Source: Bradyrhizobium barranii subsp. apii
Lineage (GTDB): Bacteria > Pseudomonadota > Alphaproteobacteria > Rhizobiales > Xanthobacteraceae
DNA length: 64,000 nt
Direction of reading: 5' to 3'
Assembly (NCBI RefSeq): GCF_011516635.5
Contig: NZ_CP096255.1
Location: 7,128,501-7,192,500 of the forward strand
The notes under the pieces were generated by a model. The model saw only the letters and a program-made list of their open reading frames with translations. It had not been told where the DNA came from and did not search any database. Every line of letters begins with the position of its first letter. Position 1 is the first letter of the stretch. Position numbers and translations under genes: made by a program. Shown in pieces: positions 52,901 to 60,722 of the stretch.

Positions 52901-53379
52901 ACAAGGACGAGTACGAGGTGGCGCGACTCTATACCGACGGCAGCTTTGCCAGGAAGGTGTCGGAGAAGTTCGACGGCGACTTCACGCTGAAATACCACCT
53001 CGCCCCGCCGATCTTCGCGCAGCGCGACAAGACGACCGGGCACCTTCAGAAGAAGGAGTTCGGCGGCTGGATGATCCACGCCTTCCGCCTGCTCGCCAAG
53101 CTGAAGTTCCTGCGCGGCGGCGCATTCGACCTGTTCGGCCGCACCGAGGAGCGCCGAACCGAGCGGAAGCTGGTCGCGGATTATCTCGGCATGATCGATC
53201 AGCGAATGTCCGGGCTGAAGGCGGAGCAGATCCCGCTGCTGGCGCGGCTCGCCCGCGTGCCCGAGACGATCCGCGGCTTCGGCCACGTCAAGGAAGCCAA
53301 CATCAAGCTCGCGGCAGCCAAGACAGCGCGGCTGGAGGCCGAGCTGGAGAACAGCCGCTTTGCCGCGGCTGCGGAGTAG
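49907..53379 (+). pseudogene. Indolepyruvate ferredoxin oxidoreductase, one-base frameshift
   Basis: The gene encodes a single-chain 2-oxoacid:ferredoxin oxidoreductase of about 1157 residues. It turns aryl-pyruvates into aryl-acetyl-CoA with thiamine diphosphate and iron-sulfur clusters. The first frame (from ATG 49907) runs to VCEGCGDCSQAS and then goes out of register. The second frame resumes with CVSVQPLETEFGRKRQIDQSNCNKD. Adding one A at about 51845 (TCC-AAC-TGC) joins them as SQASNCVSVQ, which fits the family. The gamma domain follows (ILVTGIGGTGVITIGALLGM). Either the gene is broken or a base was lost in sequencing. Confidence 0.85.
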
Positions 53380-53405
53380 CGGGGGAGCTGTCGCCTCATT
53401 CTCGG

Positions 53406-53507
53406 TGTCATCGCCCGCGAAGGCGGGCGATCCAGTACTCCGAGGCGGTTGTGGTTGAATCGATAGGCCGCGGCGTACTGGATGCCCCGCCTTCGCGGGG
53501 CATGACA
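53406..53507. repeat. Palindromic repeat between convergent genes
   Basis: TGTCATCGCCCGCGAAGGCG… at the left and …CGCCTTCGCGGGGCATGACA at the right form two hairpins, with CCAGTACTCC/GTACTGG between. A common dispersed type in this group by memory. It lies between the ends of the oxidoreductase and the flavoprotein genes. Confidence 0.7.
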
Positions 53508-53520
53508 GTGGTGGAGGTGG

Positions 53521-55251
53521 CTAGACCGAGGCTGAAACGCCGGCAGCCGTCTCACGCGCCGCACCACCCTCCGCCAGATGCCGCCCCGCGATATACCCGA
53601 ACGTCAGCGCCGGCCCGAGCATGATCCCCGGCCCCGGATAGTTCCCGTTCATGATCGAGCCCATGTCGTTGCCGCAGGCGTAGAGACCCGCAACCGGCGT
53701 GCCGTCCTCACGCAGCACGCGCGCCTGGGCATCCACCTTCATGCCGATGGCGGTGCCGAGATCGGCCGGATGGATGCGCATCGCGAAGAACGGCGCGCGG
53801 AGGATCGGCGCGACGCAAGGATTGGGCTTGTGGGTGGCATCGCCGAGGTGGCGCTGATAGATGGTGCTGCCGCGGCCGAATTCGGGATCGCGGCCCTGCT
53901 TCGCATCAACGTTGTAACTTGCGATCGTCGCCGTGAGCACGGACGGATTGACGCCGATCTTCGCCGCGAGCTGCGCGATGTCGGGAGCCTTGAGCAATTC
54001 GCCGCTCGCCACATGGCGCCGGAGGTTGAGCGTAAACGGCTTGATGCGGCCGAGGCCGTAGCTCCACAGGAACTGACGGTCGCAGACGAGATAAAACGGC
54101 CGGTCCGGCTCGCCATTGCCGTCGCGCAACATCGCCAGCACGAACTCATGGTGGGACTGCGCCTCGTTGACGAAGCGACGGCCGGCCGCGTTGATGGCGA
54201 TCACGCCGGGCTTGGCGCGGTCGGTCACCGTATGCGGGAAAACGCCTCGGCTGCCATCGGCGCCACGGAACAGCGAGGCCGGCACCCAATAAGCCGGGCT
54301 CGTCGCCTCCGTGTTGAGCGCGGCACCGGCCGTGGTCGCAAGCCGGAGCCCGTCGCCAGTGCCAGCGGTGCTGGCCGCCGAGACGAAACCAGCCGCGGCC
54401 GGGAAGAAGCGTTTGCGCAACACAGCGTCGTGCGAAAAGCCGCCGGTCGCGACCACCACGCCGCGACGCGCTGAGATCAGGCGGTCGCGGGAGCTGTGGC
54501 GGATGATAACGCCGCCAACGCGATCGCCCTGCATCGACAGGTCTTCGACATCGGCGCAGAAGAGAATCTCGACCTGCCGCGCCAGCAGCGAGGCATAGAG
54601 CCGCGCCGCGAGCACGTTGCCGAGATGCAGCGTCGTGCCGCGCGGGTTGCGCAACCGCTGCAACGCATATTCGGAAACCAGCCGCGCCGCGCGCAGGGTC
54701 GAACGCAACGATTTTCCGGCCCGGCGTAGATGCGGGATGTCGAGGCGGTTGACCATCATCCCGCCGAACAGCGTGAGCTCCGGCAGCGGCGCGCGCAGCC
54801 GCGCGAAAGGCGCGCCGAGCCGGGTGCCGTCGAACGCGACCGGCTCCAGCACGCGCCCGCCGGGCGTTGCGCCCAGCCGCTCCGGATAACAGTCCGGACA
54901 GGCTTTCACCGGCTGGAGGCGCACTTCCGTGTTGGCTTCGAGATAGGCGACTGCCTCCGGCCCGCGCGCGAGGAAGGCGGCGCGCAAGCCGGCATTGGCA
55001 GGCTCCGGCACCGTGCTCGACAGATACCGGACCGCGTCCGTGATGCTGTCGGACAGCCCGACGTCCTTCATCTTGGGATTGGCGGGGATCCAGACCATGC
55101 CGTCGCACCAGGCGGTGGTGCCGCCGACGAACGCCGTCTTCTCGATCACCAGCACGCGCAAGCCTTCAGCGGCGGCCACCGCCGCGGCCGTCATGCCACC
55201 CGCACCGGCGCCGACGACAATGACATCGTAGGTCTCATGCGCCGGCATCAT
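53521..55251 (-). CDS. FAD-dependent oxidoreductase, 3-ketosteroid dehydrogenase-like
   Basis: A 576-residue flavoprotein of the fumarate-reductase/3-ketosteroid dehydrogenase group. FAD binding: YDVIVVGAGAGGMTAAAVAAAEG, then KTAFVGGTTAWCDGMVWIP. GVVVATGGFSHD is mid-protein, and near the end come GLYACGNDMGSIMNGNYPGPG and IMLGPALTFGYIAGRH. The family desaturates steroids or cyclic ketones, or transfers electrons to enoates. No steroid-degradation genes are nearby, so the substrate is open. M1 and M2 are adjacent start choices. Confidence 0.82.
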   Translation of the reverse strand: MMPAHETYDVIVVGAGAGGMTAAAVAAAEGLRVLVIEKTAFVGGTTAWCDGMVWIPANPKMKDVGLSDSITDAVRYLSSTVPEPANAGLRAAFLARGPEAVAYLEANTEVRLQPVKACPDCYPERLGATPGGRVLEPVAFDGTRLGAPFARLRAPLPELTLFGGMMVNRLDIPHLRRAGKSLRSTLRAARLVSEYALQRLRNPRGTTLHLGNVLAARLYASLLARQVEILFCADVEDLSMQGDRVGGVIIRHSSRDRLISARRGVVVATGGFSHDAVLRKRFFPAAAGFVSAASTAGTGDGLRLATTAGAALNTEATSPAYWVPASLFRGADGSRGVFPHTVTDRAKPGVIAINAAGRRFVNEAQSHHEFVLAMLRDGNGEPDRPFYLVCDRQFLWSYGLGRIKPFTLNLRRHVASGELLKAPDIAQLAAKIGVNPSVLTATIASYNVDAKQGRDPEFGRGSTIYQRHLGDATHKPNPCVAPILRAPFFAMRIHPADLGTAIGMKVDAQARVLREDGTPVAGLYACGNDMGSIMNGNYPGPGIMLGPALTFGYIAGRHLAEGGAARETAAGVSASV

Positions 55252-55310
55252 GCGGCAAGGGTCCGGGAACGAGGCATGACACCGTCATACCTCGCCCGGA
55301 GGCACCAACG

Positions 55311-56351
55311 CTAGCGCGCCGGCTTGCGCTCGATCGGGTCGATATCGATCGCCCGCAAGCGGCCGAGCCGCAGCACGTCCATGGCGAGCCGCCGGCCGAT
55401 CCGGTCGCGGTCGAGCACGCGGATCAGATCATCGACGCCGTTGATATCGACACCATCGAGCTTGATGACGACGTCGCCGGGCAACAGGCCCGCCTTCGTC
55501 GCCGGTCCGTCCGGCTCGATCTGCATCAAGAGCGCGCCCATCTTGTTGTCGACGCCGGCCAGTACCGCGTGCCGCCGCGGGACCGGTGCAGTCTGCCCGG
55601 CGACGCCGATAAAGGCGCGGCGGACATAGCCGTGGCGGATGATCTCCGACAGCACGAACTGCGCGGTGTTGCTGGCGACCGCGAAGCAGATGCCTTGCGC
55701 GCCGTTAATGATGGCGGTGTTGATGCCGATCACCTCGGCATTCGACGACACCAGCGGACCGCCGGAATTGCCGGGGTTGAGCGCGGCATCGGTCTGGATC
55801 ACGTCCTCGATCGTGCGCCCGCTCACCGAGCGGATCGAGCGCCCCAGCGCCGAGACCACGCCCGCGGTCACGGTCGATTCGAAGCCGAGCGGATTGCCGA
55901 TCGCGATCACGAGCTGGCCGCGGCGCAGGGTCTTGGAGTTGCCGAGCGCGGCATAGGGCAAGTCGCGCACGCCGTTGGCGCGGAGCAGCGCCAGATCGGT
56001 GTCGGGATCGACGCCGAGCACCCGGGCCTCACCGACGTTACCCTCGACGTCCCGCAGCCGGATCTCCTTGGAGGAACCGACCACGTGGCTGTTGGTGAGG
56101 ACGAGCCCGTCCGGCGAGATGACGATGCCGGAGCCGAGTCCGCCGCGCTCGCGGCCGTTCGGCACCTTTGGCCCGGTCTCGACGCGCACGACGGCGGGAC
56201 CGACACGGTCGGTCACGTCGATCACGGCATTGGAATAGGCGTCCAGCAGGGCCCGGTCGTCGACCGGAGCAGACGCTGTCGCTCGCGATGACGCGGCGTC
56301 ATCGACGATGTCTGAGGTAAAATCCGCATGGCAAGAGTCCTTGAGGCTCAC
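55311..56351 (-). CDS. Trypsin-like serine protease with PDZ domain (S1C, HtrA-like)
   Basis: About 346 residues. The catalytic triad is visible: His in LTNSHVVGSSKEI, Asp in DPDTDLALLRANG, Ser in NPGNSGGPLVSSNA. A PDZ domain follows (PATKAGLLPGDVVIKLDGVDI). Members are usually periplasmic quality-control proteases. No standard signal peptide can be placed. The frame is open far upstream into the 56435 gene, and I chose GTG 56351; TTG 56429 is possible. It follows the gluconate-dehydrogenase-3-like gene closely, probably in one operon with the GMC oxidoreductase. Confidence 0.8.
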   Translation of the reverse strand: MSLKDSCHADFTSDIVDDAASSRATASAPVDDRALLDAYSNAVIDVTDRVGPAVVRVETGPKVPNGRERGGLGSGIVISPDGLVLTNSHVVGSSKEIRLRDVEGNVGEARVLGVDPDTDLALLRANGVRDLPYAALGNSKTLRRGQLVIAIGNPLGFESTVTAGVVSALGRSIRSVSGRTIEDVIQTDAALNPGNSGGPLVSSNAEVIGINTAIINGAQGICFAVASNTAQFVLSEIIRHGYVRRAFIGVAGQTAPVPRRHAVLAGVDNKMGALLMQIEPDGPATKAGLLPGDVVIKLDGVDINGVDDLIRVLDRDRIGRRLAMDVLRLGRLRAIDIDPIERKPAR

Positions 56352-56434
56352 ACAGATGGTGGCCTGTTCCTGCCAGCGCAAGGGACCCGCCTGGGGCGCA
56401 AGGCTGGGCTGCCAGCGCTTGACGACCAAGGTGG

Positions 56435-56884
56435 CTAGGGCGCCCGCCGCAGCGTGCCCGCCCTCGCCTTGACCGGGTCGAGCAGCGACCAGTCGCCGTC
56501 CGGGAGCACGTAACCCTTGGGGAACGGCGCGCGCAGCTCGAGCCCGAGCGAGCGCAGCACCCGATCGTCGCGGTAATAGCATTGCAGGACGACGCGGACG
56601 AGCGTTGCGGCAGCCGCGCCGCCGGAACTACGAAACTCCTGCGCCACCGCATCGCGCCTGGCGGCACCGAGCTCGGCGAGCGGTTGCCCTGCGAGCCGGG
56701 CCAGATGGTCCAGCGCCGCCGCCACCAATTTGGTGTCGCGGCCCAGCGTCGTCAGGATGTCGGTCTGGACCGCGGGATCGTCGGCGCCGGGCACCTTGTA
56801 CTCATCGCTGGCGGGCACGATCATCGCAGCAATGGTGCGGAGATCGTTGCATTGGGCGCGGGTGAGTTGATTGTCTGCGGACAT
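56435..56884 (-). CDS. Gluconate 2-dehydrogenase subunit 3-like protein
   Basis: A 149-residue protein that resembles the small gamma subunit of membrane GMC dehydrogenases (QCNDLRTIAAMIVPASDEYKVPGADD… and the C-terminal KGYVLPDGDWSLLDPVKAR). No twin-arginine signal is present, unlike the classical subunit, which carries the flavin subunit through the Tat pathway. It lies seven bases after the stop of the GMC oxidoreductase gene on the same strand, which fits a two-subunit enzyme. Confidence 0.75.
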   Translation of the reverse strand: MSADNQLTRAQCNDLRTIAAMIVPASDEYKVPGADDPAVQTDILTTLGRDTKLVAAALDHLARLAGQPLAELGAARRDAVAQEFRSSGGAAAATLVRVVLQCYYRDDRVLRSLGLELRAPFPKGYVLPDGDWSLLDPVKARAGTLRRAP

Positions 56885-56891
56885 GACGGCC

Positions 56892-58490
56892 TCAGTCGAA
56901 CAAGTTTGCGAGGCGCTGCTTCATCTGGTCGGCGATGTAGAGCGCGAGGGCCTGGATGGTAGACGTCGGGTTAACGCCGCCCGAGGTGACGAAGATGCTG
57001 CCGTCGACGATGAAGAGATTTTTCACGTCGTGCGTGCGGCCCCATTCGTTGACGACGGAGCGTTCGAGGTCGGTGCCCATCCGCGCGGTGCCGAGCAGAT
57101 GCCAGCCGCCCCACGGGATCGGCGAGTTGACGCAGATGTCGGTCGCCCCCGCCATTTCCAGAACCTCGCGGCCGCGGGCAAGCGCATGCTCCATCATCTT
57201 CCGGCTGTTCTCGCTGATCGTGTAGTCGATCTTCGGCGCTGGAATGCCGTGGCTGTCCTGCAGGACAGGATCGAGCGTGACGCGATTGTGCTCTTCCGGC
57301 AGGTCCTCGCAGATCGCGGAGAATCCCAGCCGATGGCCATTGAGCTTGCGGAAGACGCGGTGATGATCCGCGCCCCACGGCAAAATGCCCCTCTGCTCGC
57401 TCACGACAGCCTCGAACACCGGCCCTGCCCCGCGCACGAACTGGACGCCGTAGCCGCGCACGAAGCCGCGCGACAGGTCGGTGTCATACCATTCCTTGCT
57501 CCACAGGCAGGTCGGCGGCGCGCGGTTGCTGTCGGTCGGCTCCTTCACATAGCCGTAGATCTGCGCATAGGGATGGAACATCAGGTTCTTGCCGACGAGG
57601 CCCGACGAATTGGCAAGACCGTGCGGGAAGCGGTTGGATGCCGAGTTGAGCAGCAGCCGCGGCGTGCCGACGCCGTTGCAGGCGATGATGACGACATGCG
57701 CCGGCTGGAACTGCTCGACGCCGTCCTTGTCGTAATAGACCACGCCCGAGGCCATGCCGTTCTCGTCGGTGGTGATCTCCCGCACCCGGCAATGCGTGCG
57801 CAGCTCGACGCCGGCGCGGATCGCGTGCGGCCAATAGGTAATGTCGGTCGAGGATTTTGCGCCTTGGGCGCAGGCCGGCGTGCAATGGCCGAGATTGATG
57901 CAACGCGCGCGGCCCTCATAGTCCGTGGTCGCGACTGTCGTGTCCGACGGCCACCAGTGCCAGCCGAGCTCGTTCATGGCCTTGCCGATGATGGCGCCGG
58001 ACAATCCCATCGGCTGCTGCGGCATCGGCGGATGCGTCAGCGGCGACAGCGGATCGCCCGATAGCCCAGACGTGCCCATGATGCGGTCGTTCTCTTCGAA
58101 GAACGGCGTCAGCGCGTCGTAGTCGATCGGCCAGTCGTCGGCGACACCGTCGAGCGTCTTCACCTTGAAGTCGGAGGGATGCAGCCGCGGCCAGTGCGCG
58201 GTGTACATCACCGTCGAGCCGCCGACCGCGTTGTAGTTGACGACCTTGATCGGCGAATTGTCGTCGTTGATCGGATAGTCCTCGGGCCGGCCGCGGACAT
58301 TCGGGCTCGACGACCACTCCCCGTAGAACTTGGCCTCCCAGTCGCGGCCCGTGCTGGGATATTCCGCCGGGTTCATCCAGCCGCCCTGCTCCAGGCAGAG
58401 GATGTGCATCTTGGTCTCGGCCAGCGACCACGCGATCGCGGCACCTGAAGCGCCGGCGCCGATGATCAGGACGTCCACGGGGTCTTTCAT
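56892..58490 (-). CDS. GMC-family flavin oxidoreductase
   Basis: A 532-residue protein. The FAD motif is DVLIIGAGASGAAIAWSL; YNAVGGSTVMYTAHWPRLHP is the GMC signature 1 region; the C-terminal GGVNPTSTIQALALYIADQM contacts FAD. Catalytic His/Asn candidates are in WGGWHLLGTARMG and SGGVNPT. GHCTPACAQGAKSS adds cysteines of the type seen in dehydrogenase subunits. It oxidises an alcohol or sugar acid, probably with the subunit coded next. The ATG at 58490 has GGGAGGAA upstream; an earlier in-frame ATG does not. Confidence 0.87.
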   Translation of the reverse strand: MKDPVDVLIIGAGASGAAIAWSLAETKMHILCLEQGGWMNPAEYPSTGRDWEAKFYGEWSSSPNVRGRPEDYPINDDNSPIKVVNYNAVGGSTVMYTAHWPRLHPSDFKVKTLDGVADDWPIDYDALTPFFEENDRIMGTSGLSGDPLSPLTHPPMPQQPMGLSGAIIGKAMNELGWHWWPSDTTVATTDYEGRARCINLGHCTPACAQGAKSSTDITYWPHAIRAGVELRTHCRVREITTDENGMASGVVYYDKDGVEQFQPAHVVIIACNGVGTPRLLLNSASNRFPHGLANSSGLVGKNLMFHPYAQIYGYVKEPTDSNRAPPTCLWSKEWYDTDLSRGFVRGYGVQFVRGAGPVFEAVVSEQRGILPWGADHHRVFRKLNGHRLGFSAICEDLPEEHNRVTLDPVLQDSHGIPAPKIDYTISENSRKMMEHALARGREVLEMAGATDICVNSPIPWGGWHLLGTARMGTDLERSVVNEWGRTHDVKNLFIVDGSIFVTSGGVNPTSTIQALALYIADQMKQRLANLFD

Positions 58491-58691
58491 CGAACTTTCT
58501 TCCTCCCGCCCTCGCCGCTTCAAGGGCGATTCGGTCTACGCAGGTTTTTGATCGTGCCGAACGATAGGGGCAGACCGGCCGGTCAGTAAAGGCTGGCCCG
58601 CGAATGTCGCGCTTCGCAGGGCGCAGACCATTGGTATCGCGACCTCCGGATGCTAGGAACGAGGCGCCAGAGCAATCGATAGCGAGACGTT

Positions 58692-59480
58692 ATGTCCCTT
58701 AGGAATTCATTTGCCGCCGCCCGCGCCTTCGCGCTTGTTTCGTTTCTCGCTCTCTCCGGGTTTCTGGCCTCTTCCGGGCCGGCCTCCGCGCTGACGGCGG
58801 CGGCGACCGTCCGGGACGCCAATTCGATCCAGCTCGGCGACGTCACCTACCGCCTCGACGGCGTCGACGCGCCCGAGCTGGACCAGGTCTGCATCGACGA
58901 TCACGCCGATCCCTGGACCTGCGGCATCGAGGCCCGCGACCAGTTGGCGAAGCTGATCAACAAACGCAGCGTGCGTTGTGACGATGTCGGGCCGGAAAAG
59001 AGCTTCGGCAAACGGCACCGGGCGATCTGCACCGCCGAGGGCGACAAGGTCTCGTTGAATGAGCAGCTGGTCAAGCTTGGCTATGCCATCGCCCGCGAGC
59101 CGATCAAGGCGAACGTCAAGGCTGCCGCGGCCGATGCCAAAACCGCGTCAGCCGGCATCTGGAAGGGCTGCTTTGTTGCACCGCAAGAATTCCGCATGGG
59201 CAAGAAGGACGGCACGCTGCTCGGCGCCGCCTGCCGCGCCGACCGCGACAAGGAAATCCGCGCGGCGCTGTTTCCGGAGGAGCTGACCATGCCGCCGAGT
59301 TGCAGCATCAAGGGCAAGCTCGCCGTGCGCGCCCGTGTCACCGGCAATATCGGCATCTATCACTTGAGGGGCTGCCCGAGCTATCCAGCGACCACCAAGC
59401 CGGACCGCTGGTTCTGCTCGGAGGACGACGCGCAGGCCGCCGGCTTCCGCAAGGCCTACAATTGCCGCCGGCCGAAATGA
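58692..59480 (+). CDS. Secreted thermonuclease-like protein
   Basis: A 262-residue protein with a signal peptide (AFALVSFLALSGFLASSGPASA, cleavage near 33). The staphylococcal-nuclease fold is suggested by YRLDGVDAPELDQVC and, later, SLNEQLVKLGYAIARE. Arg in YRLDG and Glu in DAPEL fit the active-site loop; the other catalytic arginine is not certain. The last 70 residues have a four-Cys tail (PPSCSIKGK, RGCPSY, RWFCSED, YNCRRPK), a small extra domain. Acts outside the cytoplasm, on nucleic acid if active. Confidence 0.78.
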   Translation: MSLRNSFAAARAFALVSFLALSGFLASSGPASALTAAATVRDANSIQLGDVTYRLDGVDAPELDQVCIDDHADPWTCGIEARDQLAKLINKRSVRCDDVGPEKSFGKRHRAICTAEGDKVSLNEQLVKLGYAIAREPIKANVKAAAADAKTASAGIWKGCFVAPQEFRMGKKDGTLLGAACRADRDKEIRAALFPEELTMPPSCSIKGKLAVRARVTGNIGIYHLRGCPSYPATTKPDRWFCSEDDAQAAGFRKAYNCRRPK

Positions 59481-59564
59481 GGAAGCCCGTCACGAGCATG
59501 TGAGCGGTAGCCGGAGACAGTATTGATCCGGAATTGAACTCTCTCGGTGGTTGCTACATCTAAT

Positions 59565-59687
59565 ATGTACGCAAGCGCTTTGCGCGAGCGTTCCTTGGCA
59601 GCAATCCGGCTTCGGTCCGATTGCTTTGCTCGGGCGTTTCCTCCCTAGACTTGGGCCGCTTGTCACAACAAGCGGCTCTTCTTTTTT
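59565..59687 (+). ncRNA. Candidate small regulatory RNA (rhizobial alpha-r type)
   Basis: About 120 bases with no open frame. It holds three stem-loops: GCAAGCGCTTTGC near 59571, CAATCCGG…CCGATTG at 59602-59623, and a terminator at 59655-59676 with a T-rich tail. Between the second and third is an unpaired pyrimidine stretch, GTTTCCTCCCTAG, which could pair with ribosome-binding sites. The plan resembles AbcR-type alphaproteobacterial sRNAs; that likeness is from memory, not a search. TAATAT at 59561-59566 may be its -10 box. Confidence 0.45.
59655..59687 (+). terminator. Intrinsic terminator (9-bp stem, T-rich tail)
   Basis: GCCGCTTGT at 59655-59663 pairs with ACAAGCGGC at 59668-59676 around a 4-base loop, then TCTTCTTTTTT. 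It is 175 bases after the nuclease-like gene and seems to belong to the candidate small RNA. It also sits against the end of the convergent cyo operon. Confidence 0.8.
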
Positions 59688-59694
59688 GTGCGCC

Positions 59695-60084
59695 CTATTT
59701 CCGCATCGGCATGATCTGGTCCATCGGCGGCATGTTCGCGTTCAGATGGCCCATGATCCAGACGGTGCCGCCGACGACCAGGAAGACGACCAGAAGGCCG
59801 AAGGCGAGCGCCAGCACGTTGTTGGTGTTGTCAGGCCCCGTCGTGATGTGCAGGAAGAACACGAGGTGCACGCCCATCTGCGCGATCGCCAGCACGATCA
59901 GAGCGACGGGGATGGATGGCTGCCAGACCAGGTCGGTTCCGGCGATGAAGAATGACGTTGCCGTGAGCAATAGCGCGAGGCCGAGACCAACGACGTAGCC
60001 GAGCACCCGCTCGCCGACGCTGTGTTGCTCTTCCTCGCCCGGTGCGAGATCGTGTCCGGTCCGCACATGCGTCTGATCGCTCAT
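59695..60084 (-). CDS. cyoD: Cytochrome o quinol oxidase subunit IV
   Basis: A 129-residue inner-membrane protein with three spans (GYVVGLGLALLLTATSFFI; ALIVLAIAQMGVHLVFFLH; ALAFGLLVVFLVVGGTVWI). GVHLVFFLHI is the family mark. Subunit IV helps assemble the heme-copper oxidase. Its ATG at 60084 overlaps the cyoC stop by four bases. The Met-rich tail (MPPMDQIMPMRK) is a local feature. Last gene of the operon. Confidence 0.92.
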   Translation of the reverse strand: MSDQTHVRTGHDLAPGEEEQHSVGERVLGYVVGLGLALLLTATSFFIAGTDLVWQPSIPVALIVLAIAQMGVHLVFFLHITTGPDNTNNVLALAFGLLVVFLVVGGTVWIMGHLNANMPPMDQIMPMRK

Positions 60085-60722
60085 ACGGCACTCCCAAGCA
60101 GGTAGACGACGGAGAAGACCCCGACCCAGACGATGTCGAGCGCATGCCAGAACAGCGCAAAGCACATCATCCGGCGCAGGACGTCGGCGCGAAAGCCTTT
60201 TGCAAAGACCTGGGCCATCATGGTGAGCAGCCACAATATGCCGGCCGAGACGTGCAGGCCGTGGCAGCCCACCAGAGAGAAGAACGAGGTCAGGAACGCA
60301 CTGCGCGACGGGCCATAGCCGCGTGCGACGAGGTCGGCGAATTCGCGGAACTCGATGGTGAGAAAGATCAGTCCGAGCACGCAGGTCACGGTCATGCCGA
60401 GATAGAACCAGAACCGGTTGCGCACGTCGGCAGCAATACTGGCCATGCCGCAGGTGAAGCTCGACAGCAGCAGGCAGACCGTCTCGATCGCGACGTTCCT
60501 CTGCTCGAAGATCTCCGAGCCGCTGGGGCCGCCGGCGGTCTGGCCGGACAGCACCGCATAGGCCGCGAAGAAGCAGGAGAACATCACGATATCGGAGAGC
60601 AGGAAGACCCAGAAGCCGTAGGCGGTCACAATGCGCTTCGATGCCGGGCCGGGGTGCTCGACGACGAGCCCGATGTGGTGGGGGTCGGCATGCGCGCGGC
60701 CGGCGGTCGCCGTCATCGACAT
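60081..60722 (-). CDS. cyoC: Cytochrome o quinol oxidase subunit III
   Basis: A 213-residue protein with five spans, related to cytochrome oxidase subunit III. Marks are YGFWVFLLSDIVMFSCFFAAY, FFSLVGCHGLHVSAGILW, and WHALDIVWVGVFSVVYL near the end. It belongs to the proton-pumping quinol oxidase. It starts in the cyoB stop and overlaps cyoD by four bases. Confidence 0.95.
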   Translation of the reverse strand: MSMTATAGRAHADPHHIGLVVEHPGPASKRIVTAYGFWVFLLSDIVMFSCFFAAYAVLSGQTAGGPSGSEIFEQRNVAIETVCLLLSSFTCGMASIAADVRNRFWFYLGMTVTCVLGLIFLTIEFREFADLVARGYGPSRSAFLTSFFSLVGCHGLHVSAGILWLLTMMAQVFAKGFRADVLRRMMCFALFWHALDIVWVGVFSVVYLLGSAV

